Source of the DNA: JABAAI01 sp965242745
GTDB lineage: Bacteria; Spirochaetota; Leptospiria; Leptospirales; Leptonemataceae
Direction: 5' to 3'
DNA: 23,203 bases
Assembly (NCBI GenBank): GCA_965242745.1
Contig: CBDETG010000043.1
Span: 1-23,203, forward strand
Of this stretch, positions 14,873 through 21,579 are shown piece after piece; positions within the stretch are counted from its first letter, which is position 1, and each line of letters begins with the position of its first letter. The position numbers were made by a program, and so were the translations under genes. The notes under the pieces were generated by a model. The model did no database searches, was not told the origin of the DNA, and saw only the letters and a list, made by a program, of their open reading frames with translations.

Positions 14873-16564
14873 TCATAAACCACGCTTCCTATTTCTGCGT
14901 GCCAGGCGCAGAGCGCCCCAAAGCCCTAGACTAAATGGCAATCCCAAACTGAAGCCCCATGTGATAAGACTTTGCAGGGCCTTGCTGGAGAGATTCATCG
15001 TAAACAGAGTTCTTTTCCTGGAACGCGCCGCCGCCAACTCCGTATCTCCTTCTACGGCTTCAAGCAGGTTCATCAAAAAAGCATTGTTCAAGTGAAAGAT
15101 TTGCGCTCCGTTCGGATGACGAAATAAAATATCCGCAAGCATATAGGGAGTGCTTATGACAACTATATGAGAAGTACTTTCAGCTGTCTGCTTCTCGAGG
15201 TGCAAAGCTTTGTCTATACCCTGTGGCACCTTAGCCTGTGGATAGGCTGTTTGAAACTTACCCTTAGCCATGACTGCCAGCTTTGCGCGGTAGCCTAGTC
15301 GCTGCGCAGTGCTTCTTGCAAGGCTTTGCACCTCTTGGTAGCCAAGATTAGCGCTGGCTAGAGCGATCGCTTCCTGAGAGCTCTGGACAAGCGTTTCAAA
15401 GCTTGCATTTGCCTGCAGCGCTTCTTTGACATCTATAGAAGAAAACCATGGAAAGACCAGCTGCTCTACGGGGGCAAGAGCCGGCTCTTTCCCGATAATG
15501 TTGCCTGTACCACGCGCATAAATAGCCCAGGCAGGGTAGGGGATTTGCAGCGGGAATCTGCCATTAAAATCCCAGACAGGCATGGCTTGACGCGGCTCCA
15601 AAATAATCTCTCCCTTGAGCGTGATGCCGTACTTAGAGAGCCAGGCGTTTAGTCCATTCAGCTCTGCTTCTTCGATGGAGCTTGCGCCCAATGAGGAACT
15701 CCCACCGGCTAAGCCAAGCTGCGCAAGACGTGGATCAGGCGGGCGCATCTCGAATTGGAATCCTCGCAGCATACAAATAAGGTTTGCGCCCCTCATCAGA
15801 AATTGATCCAAATAATAGATTTCCTTTTCTTCGAGACGGGGCAGGCCTATGATCAAAAGACTTTTAACAGAGCTGGGAACGGGCGCATCCAGTTTGATTT
15901 CCTGCGTTTTGCCTAGTTCCCGCTCCAAAGTACTTTTGAAGCCGTAGAGATTGTCTTTATTTTGATCCGCTTGCGTAGTCCAAGCTTTGATTTCTACTGT
16001 GCCGGGAGCCTGTAAAAAGGCAATGTTACTGTCTTCCTTGGCTTTGCCAAAGCGCTTGATTTCGCGCAGGATACGATATTCTACATCCCCGACAAACCAG
16101 TTGCGATCTATCAAAGGTATTACAACAGAGTCGTCTCCCTTCTGCAGATAGATGCCAAAATATCCCAGGCGCACGCTTGCCTCTATATCCTTTTGCTGCG
16201 CTATAGGCAGACCGCGTATGCCGCGCTCTTCAGCTTTTTGGCGTAATTCCTGCGTATCAGGCTCATAGATGCGCAAATGGATTTTCCCCTTTGCTACTCT
16301 TTCCATTTCGTGGAGGATGCTCAATATAGGCTCTAGGCCGCTTGCTATTTCTCCGCTGACTTGGCGTGAAACATAGGTCTCTAACAAAACAGGCGCATCT
16401 AAGGATGAAAAAACTTGCTTTGTACTTGCAGAGACGGAGTTTACCCCGTCATGGCTTAGGTCTATGCGGCATGCCCCCTTGGTAAATAGCCCGTTGGACA
16501 AGAAAAAAAGCAGAAGAACGTTACAATAAAAAAAAGCAGGTTTTTCTATAAAGGCGCGCAGCAT
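14873..16564 (-). CDS. GldG-like ABC transporter auxiliary protein
   Basis: 563 residues with a membrane helix at each end (about 10-32 and 528-555) and a large extracytoplasmic domain between. After the first helix comes R-I-D-L-S-H-D-G-V-N-S-V-S-A-S-T-K-Q, which matches the R-x-D-L-T-x-x-x-x-[YF]-[ST]-L-S-x-x-T-K start of the GldG/ABC_transp_aux family. The family also shows the later L-I-I-G-L-P-R and Y-Y-L-D-Q-F-L-M-R-G strand patterns seen here. Its ATG overlaps the permease stop by one base (TAATG), so the two are made together. In Bacteroidota GldG with GldF is needed for gliding. In other phyla the same set has no firm role, and I make no gliding claim here. Confidence 0.85.
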   Translation of the reverse strand: MLRAFIEKPAFFYCNVLLLFFLSNGLFTKGACRIDLSHDGVNSVSASTKQVFSSLDAPVLLETYVSRQVSGEIASGLEPILSILHEMERVAKGKIHLRIYEPDTQELRQKAEERGIRGLPIAQQKDIEASVRLGYFGIYLQKGDDSVVIPLIDRNWFVGDVEYRILREIKRFGKAKEDSNIAFLQAPGTVEIKAWTTQADQNKDNLYGFKSTLERELGKTQEIKLDAPVPSSVKSLLIIGLPRLEEKEIYYLDQFLMRGANLICMLRGFQFEMRPPDPRLAQLGLAGGSSSLGASSIEEAELNGLNAWLSKYGITLKGEIILEPRQAMPVWDFNGRFPLQIPYPAWAIYARGTGNIIGKEPALAPVEQLVFPWFSSIDVKEALQANASFETLVQSSQEAIALASANLGYQEVQSLARSTAQRLGYRAKLAVMAKGKFQTAYPQAKVPQGIDKALHLEKQTAESTSHIVVISTPYMLADILFRHPNGAQIFHLNNAFLMNLLEAVEGDTELAAARSRKRTLFTMNLSSKALQSLITWGFSLGLPFSLGLWGALRLARRNRKRGL

Positions 16565-17304
16565 TATCTTTCCCTCCTCAATATCCAGGCGTTCAACACA
16601 AGCATAAGACTTATGAAGCTTAGGTAATAAAAAACATCCGCAAGGGCTATCATCCCTCTAGAAAAACTGCTGTAGTGATAGCTGTGGGAGAAAAAGCCGA
16701 TAAATTGCGCAATGACGGGGTTTAAGTGCTGGTTGATAAGATAATAATTACTGAGAAACATAAAAGCGCTGGCAATGAAAATCAGAATAAAAGCAACGAT
16801 TTGTTCCCTGCTTAAAGCAGAAAGCACCATGCCCATACTGACGTAGGCTCCGGCCATCAAGGTGGAACCCAAATACATAGCGATGGTAGTGCCCCAATCA
16901 AAGTTATCTCCCAAGAGCCAAGTTAGAAAAGCAAGCGGGAAGGAAGCCGCAATCAGGAGGAAGACAAAGAGCCATGCGGCGCTGAATTTTGCCAAAAGCA
17001 GCTCCGTATCACGAAAGGGCAGGGTGCGTAAAAGCTCTATGGTGCCGCTTTTGTATTCTTCTGACCAAAGCCGCATTGTTACTGCGGGGACAATCAAAAT
17101 GAAACTTATGGGCAGCATATTCATATAGCCTCGTATGCTGGCTTGCTGCTGTTCCCAAAAAGCGGGAACTATGCCAAAAAGGCCTAAAAAGAAAAAGCTG
17201 AAGTTGATAAAAAGGCTGACCACCAGGAAGACATAACCTATGGGCGTGTTGAAATAGTTTTTCAACTCTCTTTTGAAAAGACTTTTCCACTCTCTTCGTA
17301 ACAC
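16564..17304 (-). CDS. ABC-2 type permease, GldF-like
   Basis: 246 residues from a GTG at 17304, chosen because AGAAGGAGA lies 6-8 bases before it and because the longer frame would run back through the ATPase gene. There are six membrane helices. The cytoplasmic loop W-S-E-E-Y-K-S-G-T-I-E-L-L-R-T-L-P is the diagnostic motif of ABC-2 permeases of the GldF/NosY group, which couples to the ATPase. The early K-R-E-L-K-N-Y-F-N-T-P-I-G-Y-V-F segment is also typical of GldF. The gene sits 29 bases after the ATPase stop and overlaps gldG by one base, so the order is ATPase, permease, GldG, DUF4340. Confidence 0.9.
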   Translation of the reverse strand: MLRREWKSLFKRELKNYFNTPIGYVFLVVSLFINFSFFFLGLFGIVPAFWEQQQASIRGYMNMLPISFILIVPAVTMRLWSEEYKSGTIELLRTLPFRDTELLLAKFSAAWLFVFLLIAASFPLAFLTWLLGDNFDWGTTIAMYLGSTLMAGAYVSMGMVLSALSREQIVAFILIFIASAFMFLSNYYLINQHLNPVIAQFIGFFSHSYHYSSFSRGMIALADVFYYLSFISLMLVLNAWILRRER

Positions 17305-17333
17305 TTGATTTCTCCTTCTAAAGCGCCGCCATA

Positions 17334-18251
17334 TTAGGTTGTCAGCTTTTGGAAGACCTCCTGCAAAGAGCGCGAAAGGGGCGAGAGCTCTCGCAGCGAC
17401 CACCCTTGCGCCTTCGCGTGAGCAAAGAGCTTTTCAGGGCTGTCTTCTTTAAGCTCGCAGACATAGCTTTCATAGCCATCGTGCCTTGGCGATGCGCTGC
17501 TTGCCTGGCAATTCTTGACAAGCTCTAAAGAGGACAGGGATTCCTGCACCTGCTGCCCCTTTACCACAAGGCGGCAGGACCCAGCGCTGCGTAAAACAGC
17601 CGTGTTCTCGTCAGCCACAACGCGCCCTCTGTTTAGAATGATCACTCTATTGCAAATCTCCTCTACTTCCTGCAGAATGTGCGTAGAAAGGATAAGCGTT
17701 TGTTCCTTCCCCAGCTCTTTGATAATATGCCTGATTTGCTGGATTTGGTTGGGGTCAAGACCTGAAGTGGGCTCATCAAGGATAATATATTCTGGTTTAT
17801 GCAGTAAGCTTGCTGCCAGGGCCACGCGCTGGCGAAATCCTTTAGAGAGCAGGATCAAGGGAGTGTAAAAATGCGAAGCAAGCTCGAATTTCTCTACCAT
17901 CTCGTCTGTGCTTTGCTTTAGCTGCTTGCCATGAAGGGACCTGGCCTGTCCCATGAAATGAATATACTCCTCCACAAGCATCTCGCCATACAAGGGCGTA
18001 GTTTCCGGCAGGTATCCGATCATGGACTTGATCTCCAGACTATGCAGACTGTTTATCTCTTTGCCATTGATGCGGACGCTTCCTGCGGTAGGCCTGAGGT
18101 AGCCGGTAATCAAACGCAGGCTGGTTGTTTTACCAGCGCCGTTGGGGCCCAGCAGGGCAGTGATTCCGTGTTGCTTACTTATACGAAAGTTCGCATCTTG
18201 GAGGGCGGGAAAATCTCCATAGTGTTTGGACAAAGCCGCTACTTCAATCAT
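17334..18251 (-). CDS. ABC transporter ATP-binding protein, GldA/CcmA type
   Basis: 305 residues from the ATG at 18251 (M-I-E-V). Walker A is G-P-N-G-A-G-K-T at 35-42, the Q-loop equivalent lies near Y-L-P-E at 80-83, the signature is L-S-K-G-F-R-Q-R at 135-142, Walker B I-I-L-D-E-P at 156-161, and the switch His is at 191. The C-terminal 80 residues are the extra domain seen in GldA/NatA-like ATPases. A longer in-frame version starting at 18413 would add a hydrophobic N-terminal segment, which no soluble ABC ATPase of this family has. It would also cover the repeat at 18330-18372, so I rejected it. The ribosome binding site at the chosen start is weak (GTAAAG). It heads the operon, and its promoter must lie in 18252-18418. 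Confidence 0.93.
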   Translation of the reverse strand: MIEVAALSKHYGDFPALQDANFRISKQHGITALLGPNGAGKTTSLRLITGYLRPTAGSVRINGKEINSLHSLEIKSMIGYLPETTPLYGEMLVEEYIHFMGQARSLHGKQLKQSTDEMVEKFELASHFYTPLILLSKGFRQRVALAASLLHKPEYIILDEPTSGLDPNQIQQIRHIIKELGKEQTLILSTHILQEVEEICNRVIILNRGRVVADENTAVLRSAGSCRLVVKGQQVQESLSSLELVKNCQASSASPRHDGYESYVCELKEDSPEKLFAHAKAQGWSLRELSPLSRSLQEVFQKLTT

Positions 18252-18329
18252 CTTTACAGACAGAACAAAAAATAACAATAATAATGCAAGCAAAAAAATG
18301 ATGCTAAGCAATACCTTATTTGGATCAAC

Positions 18330-18372
18330 TACATACAATAGCGCTCTAAAAACGAATAGAAGCTTGCCTGCC
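18330..18372. repeat. Direct repeat upstream of the methyltransferase-GIY-YIG gene
   Basis: TACATACAATA is followed, after six variable bases, by TAAAAACG-A-ATAGAA and then CTTGCC. The same order of blocks recurs in the same orientation at about 19754-19796, just after the methyltransferase gene. Two copies in direct orientation around one gene are typical of an inserted or excisable unit. This copy also lies in the region that must hold the ABC operon promoter. Confidence 0.5.
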
Positions 18373-18418
18373 AGAAAATAACTAGCATGGAAAGACAATA
18401 TATGTCGATACACGCAAC

Positions 18419-19714
18419 ATGCCGCAAATACCGAACAGGACTATATTTTGTCATGACAATTTAGAGATCTTGCGGGGAATAAACAGCGGGTCTATTGATC
18501 TCATATACTTAGACCCGCCCTTCAATAAAAAGAAAGTCTTTACGGCGCCTATAGGAAGCAGCGCAGAGGGCGCGGAATTTAGTGACATATTTACAAAAGA
18601 TGACATAAAAGAGGAATGGCTGCAAGAGATAGAAGAAGATCAAGAAAAGCTGCGCTCGTTTTTGCATGGCATCAGAGGAATAGAGGGGCAGACGAGCTAC
18701 AACTTCTGCTATCTCGCCTACATGGCAATACGGCTTGTAGAATGCCACCGGATACTAAAAGACACGGGCAGTATATACCTGCATTGCGATCCCACCATGT
18801 CGCATTACCTAAAAATACTTCTGGATTGCGTCTTTTGTGAGGGAAACTTTAGGAATGAGATAGTATGGTGCTACTCATCCACTTCGCAAGCGCACAAGTG
18901 GTTCCCCAGAAAGCACGACATTATTCTCTTCTATGCAAAAAAAGAAAATTATTTTATAACAGATGAAATAAGAATTCCGTATAAACTAGGAAAAATGCCG
19001 CGCAGAATCAATGCGAGCGAAAAGAATAGAGGCGGGTCAGGTAAATGGAGGGGGGATAGTGTTGAAAATCTGGAAAAAAAACACGACAAAGGCAAGATAC
19101 CAGAGGATTGGTGGTCAATAACATTTGGCCCTAATTCACCCGAACGCACGGGCTATCCTACGCAAAAGCCGCTCGCCTTACTTGAACGCATCATCCAGGC
19201 AAGCAGCAAGAAGGGCGACCTTGTGCTGGACCCATTTTGCGGCTGCGCTACTACCTGCGTTGCCGCAGAAAAGCTGGGCCGCAAATGGATAGGCATCGAC
19301 GTGAGTCATAAAGCCTATGAGCTCGTGCAGGAGAGGCTCAAGAAAGAGGTCGCCAATCCAGAAGAACTTTTTGATTACAAGAAAGCCCTGAACTATTTTA
19401 CAAACCCGCCCAAAAGAACAGATGCGGGCACGGACTACAGAGAGCAGAAATACGTCTATGTCGTATCAAACAAAGTGTACAAAGACGAATACAAAGTAGG
19501 CATAGCAAGCGACATACAAAAACGCCTAAACAGCTACCAGACCAGCGATCCAAACAGGGGCTATAAAATGGAATACAAAGTGCTAACGCATAATTTTAGA
19601 GATATGGAAAACTACATACATACGGAATTCCAAAGCAGACATGAATGGGTACGGGCGGACTTAGAGAGCATCAAAAAAACTATGCGGGATTTTGATAAGT
19701 CTTATTTGCTCTAA
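18419..19714 (+). CDS. Beta-class DNA methyltransferase fused to a GIY-YIG nuclease domain
   Basis: 431 residues. Motif IV D-P-P-F at 32-35 precedes motif I D-P-F-C-G-C-A-T at 271-278, the beta-class order of N6-adenine or N4-cytosine methyltransferases using S-adenosylmethionine. The region about 150-235 between them is the likely target recognition part and is short here. After the linker P-P-K-R-T-D-A-G (330-337) comes a GIY-YIG fold of the T5orf172/MUG113 type: Y-V-Y-V-V-S-N at 345-351, K-V-G-I-A at 359-363, Arg369, then E-N-Y-I-H with Glu397 and His401. All expected nuclease residues are there, so the chain could both methylate and cut. The ATG at 18419 has no ribosome binding site. No separate endonuclease gene is adjacent, and imperfect direct repeats flank it. 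The role as a one-chain restriction-modification protein is inference; the domains are clear. Confidence 0.9.
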   Translation: MPQIPNRTIFCHDNLEILRGINSGSIDLIYLDPPFNKKKVFTAPIGSSAEGAEFSDIFTKDDIKEEWLQEIEEDQEKLRSFLHGIRGIEGQTSYNFCYLAYMAIRLVECHRILKDTGSIYLHCDPTMSHYLKILLDCVFCEGNFRNEIVWCYSSTSQAHKWFPRKHDIILFYAKKENYFITDEIRIPYKLGKMPRRINASEKNRGGSGKWRGDSVENLEKKHDKGKIPEDWWSITFGPNSPERTGYPTQKPLALLERIIQASSKKGDLVLDPFCGCATTCVAAEKLGRKWIGIDVSHKAYELVQERLKKEVANPEELFDYKKALNYFTNPPKRTDAGTDYREQKYVYVVSNKVYKDEYKVGIASDIQKRLNSYQTSDPNRGYKMEYKVLTHNFRDMENYIHTEFQSRHEWVRADLESIKKTMRDFDKSYLL

Positions 19715-19718
19715 CTAC

Positions 19719-19746
19719 AAGCACGAAAGCGAAACTTTCGCAGCTT
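19719..19746 (+). terminator. Hairpin after the methyltransferase-GIY-YIG gene
   Basis: CGAAAG pairs with CTTTCG around a CGAAA loop, and the stem continues as AAGC/GCTT across a small bulge. It begins 5 bases after the stop. No T-run follows, so it is terminator-like in position and stability only. Confidence 0.45.
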
Positions 19747-19753
19747 GGCAAAG

Positions 19754-19796
19754 TACATACAATAATACGCTAAAAACGCATAGAAAAACTTGGCAG
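19754..19796. repeat. Direct repeat downstream of the methyltransferase-GIY-YIG gene
   Basis: Partner of 18330-18372: TACATACAATA, a variable block, TAAAAACG-C-ATAGAA and CTTGG in the same order and orientation. The two copies are about 1.42 kb apart and enclose only the methyltransferase gene and its hairpin. Confidence 0.5.
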
Positions 19797-19842
19797 CATG
19801 ATCATCCTGCTTGTGGAGCGGGACCGATCCTTGCGTGTACGA

Positions 19843-19856
19843 AGCTGCGGGCAGCT
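19843..19856 (-). terminator. Short hairpin after the receiver-domain gene
   Basis: AGCTGC and GCAGCT flank two G residues, giving a compact GC-rich stem 4 bases after the receiver gene's stop on the minus strand. There is no T-run. It lies where the receiver and methyltransferase transcripts converge. Confidence 0.3.
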
Positions 19857-19860
19857 ATGT

Positions 19861-20358
19861 TTAATTGTATAGGATGCGTTTTCCTTCCGCTAAGCTGGAC
19901 TTATCCAGATTGTGATTAGGCTTGGAAGGGCCGGGGATAACTTTTTTGCCTCCTTGGATGAGCCTTAAGGAAGCTCTGCGGGAAGCTAGAATTTCGCGGC
20001 GTATACTGTCTTCTACCAAGTCAATGGGGTCGTGTTTACTGTGTACTGTGTAGATGCCGCAGGCCAGCAATTCCTGAATGTCTTCCTGCGCATCGCTTGC
20101 TGTCAGCACAACTACGGGGCAGGGGCAGGCGCCCTTTCTTTCCTGAAGGATGAGCATGTCTGCGTAGAAATTGTCTATGCTGTGGCCCTCAGGGAAATGC
20201 AGGTCCATTAAAATGCAGTCAGGCTGTCTGGCTTGAAAGAGGCGGTAGGCGTCTTGTAAATTGGAAGCTGAGAGCACTAGGTAGGATTTGCGTTTAAAAA
20301 TATTGACTAAACGGGAGCGGGTTGATAGATCATCTTCAAGAATAAGCAAAGTATCCAT
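19861..20358 (-). CDS. Stand-alone response regulator receiver protein
   Basis: 165 residues from the ATG at 20358 (M-D-T-L-L-I-L-E-D-D). The receiver fold is complete: acidic pocket Asp9/Asp10, phosphoacceptor Asp52 in L-M-D-L, switch Thr86 in V-L-T-A-S-D, and Lys108. The C-terminal 40 residues or so are basic and Pro/Asn-rich without a recognisable DNA-binding or enzymatic output domain, so it probably acts by protein contact or as a phosphate relay. No histidine kinase is in the window. A TTG at 20379 would add seven residues but has no better ribosome binding site. It diverges from the mqnC-like gene across 88 bases and converges on the first methyltransferase gene. Confidence 0.88.
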   Translation of the reverse strand: MDTLLILEDDLSTRSRLVNIFKRKSYLVLSASNLQDAYRLFQARQPDCILMDLHFPEGHSIDNFYADMLILQERKGACPCPVVVLTASDAQEDIQELLACGIYTVHSKHDPIDLVEDSIRREILASRRASLRLIQGGKKVIPGPSKPNHNLDKSSLAEGKRILYN

Positions 20359-20392
20359 TGCCCCAATAAGACGCAGCAAAACTAAGAAAAAC

Positions 20393-20404
20393 TACAAGCT
20401 TGTA
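20393..20404. promoter_or_regulatory. 12-base perfect palindrome between divergent genes
   Basis: TACAAGCTTGTA is a perfect palindrome in the 88-base gap between the receiver gene and the mqnC-like gene. It overlaps a TATAAG box at 20403-20408 that could be a plus-strand -10. This is a plausible operator acting on one or both genes; no matching -35 was found. Confidence 0.3.
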
Positions 20405-20446
20405 TAAGAGCCGGTCTCAAAACTAGGATCTTGCGCCCGCATTGCT

Positions 20447-21535
20447 ATGAATCTTTCCAATATTTTCTCATCACATCCTACAGACTATGTTATAGAAAAA
20501 GCTTTGCATCGTGAGCGTATTAGTAAGGAGGAAGCATTGCGTCTTTATGAAGAAGCAGACTGCCTCAAGCTGCAGGCGGCAGGCCGCGCTATCCGTGAGC
20601 AGAAAACAAAGGCTTCTGAGGTGAGTTACACGGTCTTTCAGGTAGTCAACTATAGCACTTTTTGCAATGTGGACTGCCATTTCTGCAGCTATTACAAAGC
20701 CTATGATTCGCCTTTGGGCAAGAGGCTCAGCCCTGAGGAGATCATAAGCAAGATGCGCAATGGCCAAAAGTCGGGCGCAAAGCAAATGTTTTTACAGGGA
20801 GGCGTAGACGAGAAGCTTCCCTTTGATTACTATCTGGAGGTGCTGCAAAAAGTAAGGGCGGAATTTGGTCCTGAGCTGCATATACGCGCTTTTTCTCCCG
20901 TAGAGCTTATCAACATGGAAAGCATGACGAAGTTCTCTTTGAGAAAAGTGCTGAGACTGCTAAAAGAAGCCGGCATGAATTCTGTGCCGGGAGCAGGGGC
21001 GGAGATATTGACAGAGCGCATGCGTAACATTCTTTCTCCCAAGAAAGCCAGCGTAGAGGAGTGGCTTAGGGTTATGCGCCTTTGCCATGAAGAGGGGCTC
21101 TATGGAAGCGCAAACATCGTATTCGGATCAGAAGAGAAAAAAGAAGAAATTATAGAGCATCTTGCCTTGGTGCGGAGCCTGCAGGATCAAACAGGGGGCT
21201 TCCTTTCTTTTATCCCGTGGACTTTCCAGCAGCAAACGAAAAAGTTTCGCACGCGCAGCGTCTCAGGCATGGAATTTCTCAAGGTGCTGGCCTTATGCCG
21301 TATTTTTTTAGATAACATCCCTCATATAGAGACTTCGCTTATGGTTTTAGGGAAATCTTTAGGCAGCTTGGCCTTGTTATCCGGCTCTGATGATATATCT
21401 TCTGTTGTTTTGGAAGAAAATGTTTTAAGAAGCCACGGCACGCGCTCCGAAGAAGAGGCATGCGCCTTTATCAAAGAAAATGCCTTCACGCCCGTACGGC
21501 GCGATCTCCTCTATAACTACCAAAGGGAAGTATGA
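20447..21535 (+). CDS. mqnC: Cyclic dehypoxanthinyl futalosine synthase-like radical SAM enzyme
   Basis: 362 residues. The radical SAM cluster motif C-x3-C-x2-C is at Cys73, Cys77 and Cys80, followed by Y-Y-K. Family landmarks follow: Q-M-F-L-Q-G-G near 125-131, A-F-S-P-V-E near 148-153, S-V-P-G-A-G-A-E-I-L near 179-188, G-G-F-L-S-F-I-P-W-T-F-Q near 256-267, and L-E-E-N-V near the end. The I-P-W-T-F-Q stretch and the length fit MqnC better than MqnE or CofH. MqnC closes dehypoxanthinyl futalosine in the futalosine route to menaquinone. Two oddities: the usual F-G-H-V-E-T segment reads F-G-S-E-E-K, losing a well-kept His, and the P-G-G-G segment reads P-G-A-G. The enzyme may be divergent or have changed substrate. 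No other mqn gene is in the window. The start has no ribosome binding site. Confidence 0.82.
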   Translation: MNLSNIFSSHPTDYVIEKALHRERISKEEALRLYEEADCLKLQAAGRAIREQKTKASEVSYTVFQVVNYSTFCNVDCHFCSYYKAYDSPLGKRLSPEEIISKMRNGQKSGAKQMFLQGGVDEKLPFDYYLEVLQKVRAEFGPELHIRAFSPVELINMESMTKFSLRKVLRLLKEAGMNSVPGAGAEILTERMRNILSPKKASVEEWLRVMRLCHEEGLYGSANIVFGSEEKKEEIIEHLALVRSLQDQTGGFLSFIPWTFQQQTKKFRTRSVSGMEFLKVLALCRIFLDNIPHIETSLMVLGKSLGSLALLSGSDDISSVVLEENVLRSHGTRSEEEACAFIKENAFTPVRRDLLYNYQREV

Positions 21536-21579
21536 AGACTACCTTGACAGGCTAAAGGCGATTCCCACAATCTGCCTGC

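Noticed and set aside
18252..18413. In-frame N-terminal extension of the ABC ATPase with a hydrophobic segment
   Set aside because: The canonical M-I-E-V start fits the family exactly. The extension covers a direct repeat and a promoter region, and ATPases of this family carry no membrane helix.
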